A DNA stretch of 64,000 nucleotides from NCBI RefSeq assembly GCF_026151205.1, contig NC_087077.1, forward strand, positions 9,787,983 to 9,851,982. The letters are read 5' to 3'. The stretch's first letter is position 1; each line of letters begins with the position of its first letter. Below are positions 53,701 to 64,000 of this stretch, piece by piece. The position numbers were made by a program, and so were the translations under genes. The notes below the pieces were generated by a model that ran no database searches, was not told the origin of the DNA, and saw only the letters and a list, made by a program, of their open reading frames with translations. Origin of the DNA: Bolinopsis microptera. Its lineage: Eukaryota > Ctenophora > Tentaculata > Lobata > Bolinopsidae.

Positions 53701-56700
53701 TTACCTAGTAGTAGTACTCCCATAATCCGACTTTTCAGGAACATGACTCCCCCTATCTTGTAACCCCTCTTCAGAAATGGGCCAAAAGTACCACACAAAC
53801 AAAGGAACAGGGAGAAAGCTGATCAAAAATATTAGCACTTTTATGCCAAATTCTGGATATGACAGGAACGTTTTCTGAAAATTTAAATATATTAACATGG
53901 ACTTGACAAATTTTTTTTGAAAATATCACTTAATTCGCCAGCCAAAATCATTCCTTTTCAATTGCCTATATTAAAGGAACAAAATCAAATTCAACTCAAT
54001 TAATGAAATCAATGAAATCAATTAATGATTTAACCACCTTATGAGTGAGTAAAGCTGGTGTCTAACCTTGAACCATGATTTAGTGCCAGTAAGACCCTTG
54101 TACCCAACACCTTCACACCCTACATACTTCTTATAGTTAGGGTGCTCTATCAGAGACACTCCAGCCGAGGTGACCAGGATCAAGAAGAGGACTGCTGGAA
54201 TGTACCATTTTATCAGCCACTTCCTGAATGTAGTTTCCCAGGGTTATTGCAGGACCATCGCGGACAATCTGCATTTCTTGTTTTTATTGTGCAAATGTTG
54301 TTCGTCAAGTCGATCTAAATTCTATTCTTTCGTGTTATATAAACTTACAAAAATAACCTACCAACAGTCGTTCATTGTGAGTCCTGAACGTTCTTCTAGT
54401 TCTTCGTCTAATCTATCTAAACCATAGAACCAACTTATATACGTGCACTCTAACAGCGCCTGAAGACATAATAGTGACGTAATAATGACGTAATAGTGAC
54501 GTAATTCTAAACCTATTGAAGCATTGAAGTGCACGACAAGAAAAATGGCTGAGAACCAAACACCTTGAAGCAATTTCAGCTGATGGAATTTAGGTCGATA
54601 AGGTAGTTTTCTACTACCTTATACTCTTATACTGCGTGGATTATTGTTCGGATTTTTAATTTCACTGTAAAAACTAGAAATTTCTCAATCGTTTGATAAG
54701 CTTTGATAAAGACACAACCGTTAATGGATGAAAATCAATATAATCATAAATTAAATTTAAATATTCACAAAGTAACTGCTAAAACACAGCCAAATATTAT
54801 CATCACTTCAAATTCATTTCTGCAACATATCCAAAATAGTTTTAGCGTCTTCAGGACTCTGAGCACTCCTCCTCTTGTGTGGTATCACGTGACCAGACAC
54901 TCTCTGTCTCCCTCTCCTGTTCTTGAAGAAGTTGGATACTTGTGAGTAGGACAGTTTCGCTTGTCTGGACAGTTCACGCTTCTCTTCTGGAGTGGGGTAC
55001 GGGTTCTTATCGTAGAATTCCTGTAAGGTAGTCCGGGATGATTCCTTAAAAAGGTGTCTGTCGGCATCTCCGTTCCAGATGGTAGGGGGGAATGGGTAAC
55101 GCTTCCTCAACCTGTATCTGTCCACTGCATTCAGGTTCTTTCCTCTCCGTTGCTTGGAAGCTCGCTGGTAGGTAGCTTGCTGCCAAATCTCTTGAAATTG
55201 ATGGTGAAGACGTTCAGGTTGATGGGTTTGAGAAATAAAGTCCAGGACTTCGTCGAAGAGTCCATCTGCAAGCATCTCCCTAGCTGTGATAACGGCTGAG
55301 TTCTCTGCGATCAAGTCCAGGAGGTTCAGTTGGTCGCTGGAGTTAGCGGTCTGATCATGTTCAGGGTTGAACAAATGAGGGACTTCTCCCGCTGTTGAAG
55401 GTTGTAAGAGTGAAGCTAGGTCTTGAGTTGGGAGGGAAGGGGTGATGTCCAGTATTTCGTAACCAGAGTATCCAGAAACAGGCGGGTAGGACTGGTCGGA
55501 CAGATAGCTTGACGTAGACTCCTCAGAAGAAAGGGAGTTGTATTGATACTGGTAGGGAGGTGGTTGTAACTGGATCTCGTCCAAAGCAAGAATCTCTGTA
55601 CATAAGTTTTGTTCCAGATCGTCAGAGAAGCTAGAATAGGAAACTGTAGGTAGGGAGCTGGACGGGGTTGGATATCTCCAAACATCGTCAAACGTGAAGT
55701 ACTGAGCTTGAGAGGGGGAAGTTTGCGGAGTAATGTAGGATTGCAGTTGATCGTAATCAGGGAAGTAGGTCGGTGTAGACTGGGACTGAGGTTGGGATAT
55801 TTGGATTGGTGACAGTTGCATCTTAAATTTGTTGGTTTTCGTTGATGTTGTTGTTGTTGTCGATAATCAAAACTGGATGACGATTCGAATACGTCACCAA
55901 TATTTATACAAATCGGTGGTATTTTTGCACATGGCTGATTTGATTGTTCAGCATGTCAGTGACTTGAATCTGATCACGCTGATAGGAATTCGTCACCTGA
56001 TCGCATGACATTCGTCAGTATGACTGGAATTCTCAATGATATCCTGCACTGTGCGTTATGTTGTAATATGACTATTGACTGATTGACTATCGTGTCAGAT
56101 GCAAAGATCATATCACCGAAATTTACATTGACTATATCATACCGAATCTTGATTCGAATTGGAATGTGCTAGTCAAATGAATTGACATGATAATGAACAA
56201 TAATAATAATATCATAATTATGATAGTAGACAGTTCTCATGAAATTCCTGAATTGGAGATCGAAATTTATCGTCGATTGGCTTATTGAATTATGATTCTA
56301 GCCATTCCTGAGGCAAAAAATGATGATATTAATTCGGGCGTTCTTTTGATATGTTCATAATCAGCCCTTATTTTGTCGAGTCGTCGACTTAACATCAGAC
56401 GGAGAAACGGAATTGTTCGAGATACTAGCAGGTGTGTTACAGGGTGATACCTTAGCACCTTACCTTTTTGCAATAGTCATCGACTACTGTATGAGGCAAG
56501 CCATAGGTGATGATGCGGAGCGACTTGGACTCACTCTCGAACGTACAAAAAGCAGAAGAGTGGGCCCCAAGATCATCACCGATGTGGACTTTGCAGATGA
56601 TATAGCACTTTATATATGTCAGTACTGCTCTAAGGATCAGAAACCTGGACACTTATAAAGGCTCAAGAAAAAAGTTTGGACGGGACATACACAAAAATGC

Positions 56701-59700
56701 TGCGTATGGTGCTGGGTATCTCATGGAAGGACAAGGTCAGCAATATAACTTTGTATGGTAGTCTACCAAGGCTGTCAAACAAGTTACGAAGCAGGAGACT
56801 AAAAATGGCGGGACACTGCATCAGACATCCTGAGCTACTTGCCAATGATTTAGTCTTATGGGAACCTATGCATGGTAGAGCACAGCAAGGCCGACCAAGA
56901 CCAAGCTACTTGTCTATGTTAGTAAAGAAAGTTGGGACAAACTCTAAAGAGAAACTGCGAACCCTGATGCGGGACAGGGATATATGGAGGGGATTATCTG
57001 GTGTAGATCGGACTTAGTTCCGACATAGTAGTAGTAGTAGTAGTTAACATCATTATCATCGTCCTACTTAGTAGGATCAGAGACTATATTAGGATAAGTT
57101 CGAGCTTCTTGTTCGCAAGCATTGTCCAAAGAATTCCTTGTTTGATCATCCATTCGCCATCCAAGCTCAAACATATGAAGTGTCTAACGGAAACATGATG
57201 TACCCCACTCAAACGGTGAAAGATCTAGGAGTGACAGTTTCCGCTGATTTGTCCTGGACCCCACACGTCAACAGGATAGCTGAACTTGCAGAAAAAGTTG
57301 CTTCTTGGGTGCTAAGTGCGTTCAAAACGAGAGACAAAGCCACCATGATGACTCTATACAAGTCTCTCGTTAGAAGCCATCTGGAGTATTGCTGTCCTCT
57401 GTGGAATTGCTCTAAGAACAAGGACATCCAACAGCTAGAAGGGATTCAGCGTACGTTTACATCGAAAATAGATGGTACCCAGCACCTCAACTACTGGCAA
57501 AGATTAAAGGCCCTAGATCTGATGTCATTGCAAAGAAGAAGAGAACGGTATTTAATCATCAACATGTGGAAAGTTCTGCATTGCAAGTGCCCCAATGATA
57601 TTGGTATCCAGTTCTCAGTGACTCTCAGACATGGTCAAAAAGCAGTTGTGCCCGGTATAGCTAAGTCCAGCAGTCAAAGTAATCAAGCACTACATGACAA
57701 CTCATTTGCAGTCACTGGACCTCGATTATGGAATGTAATCCCAACACATATGCACACCATTGAGGATCCTATGCAATTCAAAGCAGGTTTAACGAACTTT
57801 GTGAAGTCATTTCCGGACGAGCCTCCAGCTCCAGGATACAGCCGTCGGAATGGATACTCCTTGCTGGATTGGAGTGGTGACAAAACAGTTTCTATACTGT
57901 CCGGGGGTCGACTTTTTCGATGGCCCGATAGAGGATTCTATGAAGCCCTACAAAGTAACAAAGTAAGTAAAGCGGAAGTATGTTTGGCCGCGATTTTTTA
58001 CATGGCGATGTGATCGTGATCTGATCTCAGGATCTAACTAGCTGGCCACTGAACAGTTAGTCATGTTATCATGTGACGTATTACGTGTGATCGTATTACA
58101 GATTAATATCTCTGAAACAGTCGATGTTATTTTTGCAGACGTTAAAAATGTGGTAAAATCACTGTCAACATAGTATATTTGTATTGTGTAAGATATCACT
58201 TGGGCCAATGAATGAATTCTTTGTGAACTATTTTTGAAGATTCAAATTTAATTCCAACTTACAGTACCTAACATTTTCAAATTTTAAAATAAGTATTGAT
58301 CGATTAAAGAATGAAAGACACAACGATTTATCAATAATGAATTACAATTAAATAAAATATTTAAAAATAAACTGTTAAAACACAGTCACATATAATCGCT
58401 CCAAACAGATTCATTTCTGCAACATATCCAAAATAGTTTTAGCGTCTTCAGGACTCTGAGCACTCCTCCTCTTGTGTGGTATCACGTGACCAGACACTCT
58501 CTGTCTCCCTCTCCTGTTCTTGAAGAAGTTGGATACTTGTGAGTAGGACAGTTTCGCTTGTCTGGACAGTTCACGCTTCTCTTCTGGAGTGGGGTACGGG
58601 TTCTTATCGTAGAATTCCTGTAAGGTAGTCCGGGATGATTCCTTAAAAAGGTGTCTGTCAGCGTCTCCGTTCCAGATGGTAGGGGGGAATGGGTAACGCT
58701 TCCTCAACCTGTATCTGTCCACTGCATTCAGGTTCTTTCCTCTCCGTTGCTTGGAAGCTCGCTGGTAGGTAGATTGCTGCCAAATCTCTTGAAATTGATG
58801 GTGAAGACGTTCAGGTTGATGGGTTTGAGAAATAAAGTCCAGGACTTCGTCGAAGAGTCCATCTGCAAGCATCTCCCTAGCTGTGATAACGGCTGAGTTC
58901 TCTGCGATCAAGTCCAGGAGGTTCAGTTGGTCGCTGGAGTTAGCGGTCTGATTATGTTCAGGGTTGAACAAATGAGGGACTTCTCCCGCTGTTGGAGATT
59001 GTAAGAGTGAAGCTAGGTCTTCAGTCGGGAGGGAAGGGGTGATGTCCAGTATTTCGTAACCAGAGTATCCAGAAACAGGCGGGTAGGACTGGTCGGACAG
59101 ATAGCTTGACGTAGACTCCTCAGAAGAAAGGGAGTTGTATTGATACTGGTAGGGAGGTGGTTGTAACTGGATCTCGTCCAAAGCAAGAATCTCTGTACAT
59201 AAGTTTTGTTCCAGATCGCCAGAGAAGCTAGGATAAGAAACTGTAGGTGGGGAGCTGGACGGGGTTGGATATCTCCAAACATCGTCAAACGTGAAGTACT
59301 GAGCTTGAGAAGGGGAAGTTTGCGGAGTAATGTAGGATTGTAGTTGATCGTAATCAGGGAAGTAGGTCGGTGTAGACTGGGACTGAGGTTGGGATATTTG
59401 GATTGGTGACAGTTGCATCTTAAATTTGTTGGTTTTCGTTGATGTTGTTGTTGTTGTCGATAATCAAAACTGGATGACGATTCGAATACGTCACCAATAT
59501 TTATACAAATCGGTGGTATTTTTGCACATGGGTGATTTGATTGTTCAGCATGTCAGTAACTTGAATCTGATCACGCTGATAGGAATTCGTCACCTGATCG
59601 CATGACATTCGTCAGTATGGCTGGAATTCGCAATGATATTCTGCACTGTGCGTTATGTTGTAATATGACCATTGACTGATTGACTATCGTGTCAGATCCA

Positions 59701-62700
59701 AAGATCAGATCGCCTAAATTTACATTGACTATATCATACCGAATCTTGATTCAAATTGGAATGTGCTAGTCAAATGAATCGACATGATAATGAACAATAA
59801 ACGGTGAACATTATGATATTAGACATTCCTCATGAAATTCCTGAATTGGAGATCGAAAATGTATCGTCGATTGGCTTAAATTGAATTATGATTTTAGCCA
59901 TCCCTGAGGCAAAAAATTATGATATTAATTCGGGTTTTCTTTTGATATGTTCATAATTAGCCCATATTTTGTCGACTTAACGTCATTATCATCGTCCTAC
60001 TTAGTAGGATCAGAGACTATATTAAAGCGTTAGTATATTTGGCCGCGATGTTTTACATGCTGCAACAAGGATAACGTTCAAGGCTTAGAATATCTCCCCT
60101 TTTTCGAAGGAACAATCATTGAAAATGAAGAACACTGCCTCACTGAATGTCCAATGTACCACTCAGCGAGACTCTCACTGTCGGAAAACCTTAAGAGTCT
60201 TTTGCTGCTCAAGGAATACGGAGCTATCATGAATTCTGCCCATGTGCAAGAACTGGGCAAATTCCTTTGCAACTGTCACCGCATCAGGAACCCGAAAAAG
60301 ACGCCAATACTGCCTGTCACCCCATCAGGACTACCAACTCAACAGACATAATACAGATCAACCATCATTATGCAGATTTCACGATCTGTTGTACGAGGAA
60401 GGAACACTAGTGATTACTGTTTCCAGTACGTTGTGACTGTGAGTGGGAGGTCTGTTTGAGTATGAATGTGTCTTTTGTGGACTCGAATACTAATATCGCA
60501 GTTTAGTGACCATTGAAGTTGCCTTTTACTACTTCCTCTTATGTTAAATTATTATTTCAGCAATTATTTCTATTTCGGTTGTTTGTACGGGAGTTAAATT
60601 TTAAGTGATTTTGTTTTAAATTTTCATGATTCTTGAATCTCGAATTTTACTTACTCTAGATATGTTATTCATTCATGTATAGTCGAGACGATGGTGTTAG
60701 TGCCATCTCCGACAACTTTACGTTTAATTCCGTTTAATAATTCCGTTTAATTCCATGGTGATGTGATCCAACTGTCGTGATCTGATCTCAGGATCTAACT
60801 AGCTGGCTAGTGGACAGTTAGTCATGTTATCATGTGACGTATCACGTGTGATCAATATCTCTGAAACAGTCGATGTTATTCTTGTGATCTGATCTTTAGA
60901 TCTGGCAAGCTAGTCAATGGTCATGTTGCAACATTACGCAAAGTGCAGGATATCATTGCAAATTCCAGTCATACTGACGAATGTCATGAGATCAGGTGAC
61001 GAATTCCTATCAGCATGATCAGATTCAAGTCACTGACATGCTGAACAATCAAATCAGCCATGTGCAAAAATACCACCGATTTGTATAAATATTGGTGACG
61101 TATTCGAATCGTCATCCAGTTTTGATTATCGACAACAACAACAACATCAACGAAAACCAACAAATTTAAGATGCAACTGTCACCAATCCAAATATCCCAA
61201 CCTCAGTCCCAGTCTACACCGACCTACTTCCCTGATTACGATCAACTACAATCCTACATTACTCCGCAAACTTCCCCTTCTCAAGCTCAGTACTTCACGT
61301 TTGACGATGTTTGGAGATATCCAACCCCGTCCAGCTCCCCACCTACAGTTTCCTATCCTAGCTTCTCTGACGATCTGGAACAAAACTTATGTACAGAGAT
61401 TCTTGCTTTGGACGAGATCCAGTTACAACCACCTCCCTACCAGTATCAATACAACTCCCTTTCTTCTGAGGAGTCTACGTCCAGCTATCTGTCCGACCAG
61501 TCCTACCCGCCTGTTTCTGGATACTCTGGTTACGAAATACTGGACATCACCCCTTCCCTCCCAACTCAAGACCTAGCTTCACTCTTACAACCTTCAACAG
61601 CGGGAGAAGTCCCTCATTTGTTCAACCCTGAACATGATCAGACTGCTAACTCCAGCGACCAACTGAACCTCCTGGACTTGATCGCAGAGAACTCAGCCGT
61701 TATCACAGCTAGGGAGATGCTTGCAGATGGACTCTTCGACGAAGTCCTGGACTTTATTTCTCAAACCCATCAACCTGAACGTCTTCACCATCAATTTCAA
61801 GAGATTTGGCAGCAATCTACCTACCAGCGAGCTTCCAAGCAACGGAGAGGAAAGAACCTGAATGCAGTGGACAGATACAGGTTGAGGAAGCGTTACCCAT
61901 TCCCCCCTACCATCTGGAACGGAGACGCTGACAGACACCTTTTTAAGGAATCATCCCGGACTACCTTACAGGAATTCTACGATAAGAACCCGTACCCCAC
62001 TCCAGAAGAGAAGCGTGAACTGTCCAGACAAGCGAAACTGTCCTACTCACAAGTATCCAACTTCTTCAAGAACAGGAGAGGGAGACAGAGAGTGTCTGGT
62101 CACGTGATACCACACAAGAGGAGGAGTGCTCAGAGTCCTGAAGACGCTAAAACTATTTTGGATATGTTGCAGAAATGAATCTGTTTGGAGCGATTATATG
62201 TGACTGTGTTTTAACAGTTAATTTGTAAATATTTTATTTAATTGATTATTCATTATTGATAAATCGTTGTGTCTCTCATTCTCTAATCGATCAATACTTA
62301 TTTTAAAATTTGAAAATGTTAGGTACTGTAAGCTGAAATTAAATTTGAATCTTCAAAAATAGTTCACAAAGAATTCATTCATTGTCCCAATAAAGTGATA
62401 TCTTACAAAATACAAATACCAAGTTGACAATGATTTTACCACATTTTTAACGTCTGCAAAATACAAATGTTGAATGCTAAATACTAACCGCCATGCAGAT
62501 AACTGGATTAATAGTGCCATCCATTGCCTCGAAGAGGTACACCCCATTACCCATTAGAAAGGGTAGACCTGTTAACGCACATGTCAGTGTTATCACCAGT
62601 GACAGGATACTGTAAGGGATGTAACGGAAACCTCCTACCTCCATCAGGGACAACGTTACAGCGTTTACCTGATTAGAACAACATTTGTCAGGGACAACGT

Positions 62701-64000
62701 TACAGCGTTTACCTGATTAGAACAATATTTATAAATAAATAGGGTTTAATATTAACCAATGGCAAGAAGGCACGTGTGAAGTTCGCTCTTAAATTGTAGA
62801 CCGATTAACAAAGAACAAATCTTAGTGTTGTTCGGATTCTCGCTCTTCTATTAAAATATCAAGGTTGATAATCTACATGACAGTACATGGAGTCAATGGA
62901 TATAAGGACGAGAGCCACGAAGAAGAGAATGCTCCAAATATTAGGAACGAGGAAATAACTGAAGATGTTTGGGAATACAGAGAAAACCACACTTGCTCCT
63001 CGTGACACGAATACCTCTTGCTTCGTTCGTTCTGAAAACAACCGGAATATCATTACACGGAAGAATGTATGCTCAAAAAAAATATTCCTACATCTGAATA
63101 TCTACATATTATATCATTTAGCTCAGTTAAATTGATAAGGTACTGCATATTGTATTTTAATACTCAAGAACCCTAAAAAATATACTCTGTAATATATATT
63201 ACTATATACAGTAAAACCACGATTTACCGCGTCCCGATTTACCGCAAACCCCAATTTACTGCGGATGTTTCCTTTCCCCAAACTCCGCGGTAAATCGGGG
63301 TTTTACTGTACTCAGTACATTACTTACTCTTAGTTTTACTGTACTCAGTACATTACTTACTCTTAGTTTTACTGTACTCAGTACATTACTTACTCTTAGT
63401 TTTACTGTACTCAGTACATTACTTACTCTTAGTTTTACTGTACTTAGTACATTACTTACTCTTAGTTTTATTGTACTCAGTACATTACTCACTCTTAGTT
63501 TTACTCTACTCAGTACATTACTTACTTTTAGTCACCATGAGATGTCCTATAATGGCGTAGAGTATTAGCGCACTGACAACTGACACTGTCATGTTAAGGA
63601 AACCAATGAGCAGAGCCTCAAATGTGGGGTATCCCGGGTCCCTGGAACGGGCTTTAAATGTCATCAGGAGTCCTATTCCTACACCACATGTGTTCAATGT
63701 CTGAAATTTTAACGTCGCTCAAATTCAGACACCATAGAACCATGGTTATTTTGTAAGGATACAATAAGAGCACTATAATAAGAACAACCTAGCTGCATAG
63801 GCATGTACAATGTACTGTACACTATACACACCTTGTACACACCTTCCATAAACATTCACCTGGGACATAAGATCGAGCAGCATCAAGGGTACAGATATTC
63901 TGTTCATATCACCGAGATTTGGAGTTATAAACGTTACTAATCCGATAAGAGCTCCGTCCAGGAACAAAACTCGTACAAAAATAATCAGCAGGATCATCAG
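53701..64000 (-). CDS. SLC6-family sodium-dependent transporter, 3' part, N-terminus off the edge
   Basis: Exons: 64000-63860 (continuing right), 63700-63526, 63031-62877, 62668-62489, 54459-54362, 54223-54067, 53874-53701 (stop TAA). All joins keep phase. Motifs run in the family order: [11 protein letters not shown] (TM5/extracellular loop), [12 protein letters not shown] and [19 protein letters not shown] (TM6-7), [13 protein letters not shown] ... [18 protein letters not shown] (TM8), [20 protein letters not shown] (TM9), [14 protein letters not shown] (TM10), [14 protein letters not shown] (TM11), [21 protein letters not shown] (TM12), then a short cytosolic tail. These proteins co-transport Na+ and Cl- with amino acids or neurotransmitters. 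The TM1 and TM6 substrate residues cannot be judged fully; several positions in TM6 are unusual for the family (no SYN after GG). The 8-kb intron 54460-62488 contains the SIX genes. Confidence 0.9.
54814..55821 (-). CDS. SIX-family homeobox protein, copy A
   Basis: Intronless, 335 residues. Residues about 1-150 are Gln/Ser/Pro/Tyr-rich and probably an activation region. A shortened SIX domain follows ([18 protein letters not shown] ... [10 protein letters not shown] ... [18 protein letters not shown]), then the SIX-type homeodomain: [39 protein letters not shown], and recognition helix [14 protein letters not shown]. The normally invariant Trp48 of WFKNRR is Phe. SIX proteins are nuclear transcription regulators that work with EYA partners. 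It lies in an SLC6 intron on the same strand. It differs from copies B and C at a handful of residues (for example Ala for Ser in WQQxTYQR). Confidence 0.85.
   Translation of the reverse strand: MQLSPIQISQPQSQSTPTYFPDYDQLQSYITPQTSPSQAQYFTFDDVWRYPTPSSSLPTVSYSSFSDDLEQNLCTEILALDEIQLQPPPYQYQYNSLSSEESTSSYLSDQSYPPVSGYSGYEILDITPSLPTQDLASLLQPSTAGEVPHLFNPEHDQTANSSDQLNLLDLIAENSAVITAREMLADGLFDEVLDFISQTHQPERLHHQFQEIWQQATYQRASKQRRGKNLNAVDRYRLRKRYPFPPTIWNGDADRHLFKESSRTTLQEFYDKNPYPTPEEKRELSRQAKLSYSQVSNFFKNRRGRQRVSGHVIPHKRRSAQSPEDAKTILDMLQK
55901..55908 (-). promoter_or_regulatory. TATA box, SIX copy A
   Basis: TATAAATA on the minus strand about 80 bases upstream of the ATG at 55821; the same box is in the same place in all three copies. 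Confidence 0.6.
56401..57043 (+). mobile_element. RTE-like LINE fragment with (GTA)n tail
   Basis: Carries the reverse-transcriptase palm ([18 protein letters not shown], then [10 protein letters not shown] with the catalytic FADD) and, after a frame break near 56655, the C-terminal part ([19 protein letters not shown] ... [14 protein letters not shown]) ending at TAG 57015-57017, then GTA triplets. Inserted next to SIX copy A where the A/B duplication ends. Defective: 5' truncated and frameshifted. Confidence 0.8.
57048..58030 (+). mobile_element. CR1/jockey-group LINE 3' fragment
   Basis: The ORF 57138-58013 encodes 291 residues typical of the end of a CR1-like ORF2: [17 protein letters not shown], then [17 protein letters not shown], then [15 protein letters not shown] and a C-terminal GPRLWNVIP segment. 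RT catalytic motifs are missing by 5' truncation. The first 25 bases of the insert recur at 59980, pointing to an older copy there. Confidence 0.8.
58411..59418 (-). CDS. SIX-family homeobox protein, copy B
   Basis: 335 residues, intronless, same domain order and Trp48-to-Phe change as copy A. Distinguishing residues include Gly for Asp in the SFSGD stretch, a [12 protein letters not shown] segment and Asn in EHNQT. The frame is fully open, so selection or very recent duplication has kept it intact. It has its own TATA box at 59498-59505. Confidence 0.85.
   Translation of the reverse strand: MQLSPIQISQPQSQSTPTYFPDYDQLQSYITPQTSPSQAQYFTFDDVWRYPTPSSSPPTVSYPSFSGDLEQNLCTEILALDEIQLQPPPYQYQYNSLSSEESTSSYLSDQSYPPVSGYSGYEILDITPSLPTEDLASLLQSPTAGEVPHLFNPEHNQTANSSDQLNLLDLIAENSAVITAREMLADGLFDEVLDFISQTHQPERLHHQFQEIWQQSTYQRASKQRRGKNLNAVDRYRLRKRYPFPPTIWNGDADRHLFKESSRTTLQEFYDKNPYPTPEEKRELSRQAKLSYSQVSNFFKNRRGRQRVSGHVIPHKRRSAQSPEDAKTILDMLQK
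59498..59505 (-). promoter_or_regulatory. TATA box, SIX copy B
   Basis: TATAAATA on the minus strand about 80 bases before the start codon at 59418, within flanking sequence shared with copies A and C. Confidence 0.6.
60055..60735 (+). mobile_element. Second truncated copy of the LINE seen at 14933
   Basis: Encodes in broken frames a segment with [20 protein letters not shown] and [19 protein letters not shown], closely matching the C-terminal zinc-binding region of the 14901-15971 ORF. The 3' UTR also matches and ends in repeats of TTTAATTCCG. Located in the spacer of the SIX inverted repeat. Confidence 0.75.
61084..61091 (+). promoter_or_regulatory. TATA box, SIX copy C
   Basis: TATAAATA 87 bases before the ATG at 61171, followed by a short leader containing CAACAACAACAACATCAACG, as in the other copies. 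Confidence 0.6.
61171..62178 (+). CDS. SIX-family homeobox protein, copy C
   Basis: 335 residues, intronless, opposite in orientation to A, B and the host SLC6 gene. Same SIX domain and homeodomain with Phe in place of Trp48. It shares [12 protein letters not shown] with A but WQQSTYQR with B, a mosaic that suggests gene conversion among copies. Confidence 0.85.
   Translation: MQLSPIQISQPQSQSTPTYFPDYDQLQSYITPQTSPSQAQYFTFDDVWRYPTPSSSPPTVSYPSFSDDLEQNLCTEILALDEIQLQPPPYQYQYNSLSSEESTSSYLSDQSYPPVSGYSGYEILDITPSLPTQDLASLLQPSTAGEVPHLFNPEHDQTANSSDQLNLLDLIAENSAVITAREMLADGLFDEVLDFISQTHQPERLHHQFQEIWQQSTYQRASKQRRGKNLNAVDRYRLRKRYPFPPTIWNGDADRHLFKESSRTTLQEFYDKNPYPTPEEKRELSRQAKLSYSQVSNFFKNRRGRQRVSGHVIPHKRRSAQSPEDAKTILDMLQK
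62645..62735. repeat. 43-bp tandem duplication over an SLC6 splice acceptor
   Basis: The sequence CAGGGACAACGTTACAGCGT plus TTACCTGATTAGAACAA occurs twice in a row. It contains the acceptor of the exon starting at 62668 and its first bases, so a second, intronic acceptor copy now exists upstream. Confidence 0.9.
63293..63525. repeat. About 35-bp minisatellite (6-7 units) at an SLC6 splice donor
   Basis: Units of AGTTTTACTGTACTCAGTAC plus ATTACTTACTCTT run directly into the donor of the exon ending at 63526. On the gene's strand every unit carries GTAAGT, a consensus donor. The plus-strand and minus-strand ORFs through it are by-products. Confidence 0.92.

Larger units (their letters stand above)
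58135..62460. repeat. Large inverted repeat holding SIX copies B and C
   Basis: Left arm about 58135-59650 and right arm about 60935-62460 are near-identical in inverse orientation, each carrying a complete SIX gene, its TATA box and flanks. The spacer (about 1.3 kb) holds LINE debris. Copy A and its 5' flank (to about 56395) match copy B in direct orientation up to about 59982. Confidence 0.85.

Noticed and set aside
55054..55691. Repeated 81- and 91-residue ORFs at the SIX genes
   Set aside because: Antisense or shifted frames of the SIX coding sequence, conserved only because the three copies are nearly identical.

Overview
This is animal (metazoan) nuclear DNA, AT-rich, with short GT-AG introns, TATA-box promoters, many minisatellites and a dense, varied load of transposons. 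No bacterial or organellar gene is seen. The protein repertoire (TRPA-like channel, SIX homeobox, SLC6 transporter, secreted kringle/PAN/GCC2-GCC3/fucolectin/ricin mosaic) and the mobile elements (Polinton, piggyBac, FLYWCH-MULE, CR1- and RTE-like LINEs) suit a marine invertebrate. I infer a cnidarian or similar early-branching lineage, but the sequence does not prove the taxon.

Layout. 1-240: 3' end of an RTE-like LINE with a (GTA)n tail. 3825-12941 (+): a TRPA-like cation channel gene, which I could join from 20 exons that stay in frame and encode about 822 residues. A complete intronless PIM-like kinase gene (6797-7666) sits in one of its introns; a dead duplicate of the pore exon and a 12-bp minisatellite sit in others. 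13425-25344: a nested transposon complex. A decayed Polinton with inverted terminal repeats holds PolB fragments and a RING-finger ORF. It has been hit by a MULE in its left terminal repeat (itself hit by a LINE), by an apparently intact 4.3-kb piggyBac inside PolB, and by a MITE in its right terminal repeat. 25605-48050 (-): a giant secreted mosaic protein gene of more than 40 exons: signal peptide, two Kazal-like domains, a long array of GCC2/GCC3 cysteine repeats, a fucolectin-type lectin domain with three interchangeable first-half exons, kringles, PAN domains and ricin-type lectin repeats. Its introns hold a deleted Ty3/gypsy-like LTR element (34566-38313), MITEs, and a small antisense secreted-peptide gene (42138-42332) with its own TATA box.

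48051-53700: intergenic DNA dominated by a 32-bp satellite, a second complex repeat array, a non-autonomous MULE and a hAT-like MITE. 53701-64000 (-): the 3' two thirds of an SLC6 (sodium-dependent neurotransmitter transporter family) gene, running off the right edge. One of its introns (54460-62488, about 8 kb) contains three nearly identical intronless SIX-family homeobox genes, two of them forming a 1.5-kb-armed inverted repeat, plus fragments of three LINE families.

The points most worth following up are: (1) four or five independent tandem repeats that start exactly at splice sites and so copy the 5' or 3' splice signal many times; (2) evenly 32-bp-spaced 16-bp palindromes on both sides of the piggyBac transposase; (3) loss of the normally invariant homeodomain Trp48 in all three SIX copies; (4) the phase-locked, apparently mutually exclusive lectin exons; and (5) a kringle split by three phase 1-1 exons. 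All exon joins are my own reading of splice sites and reading phase; no transcript data were available.
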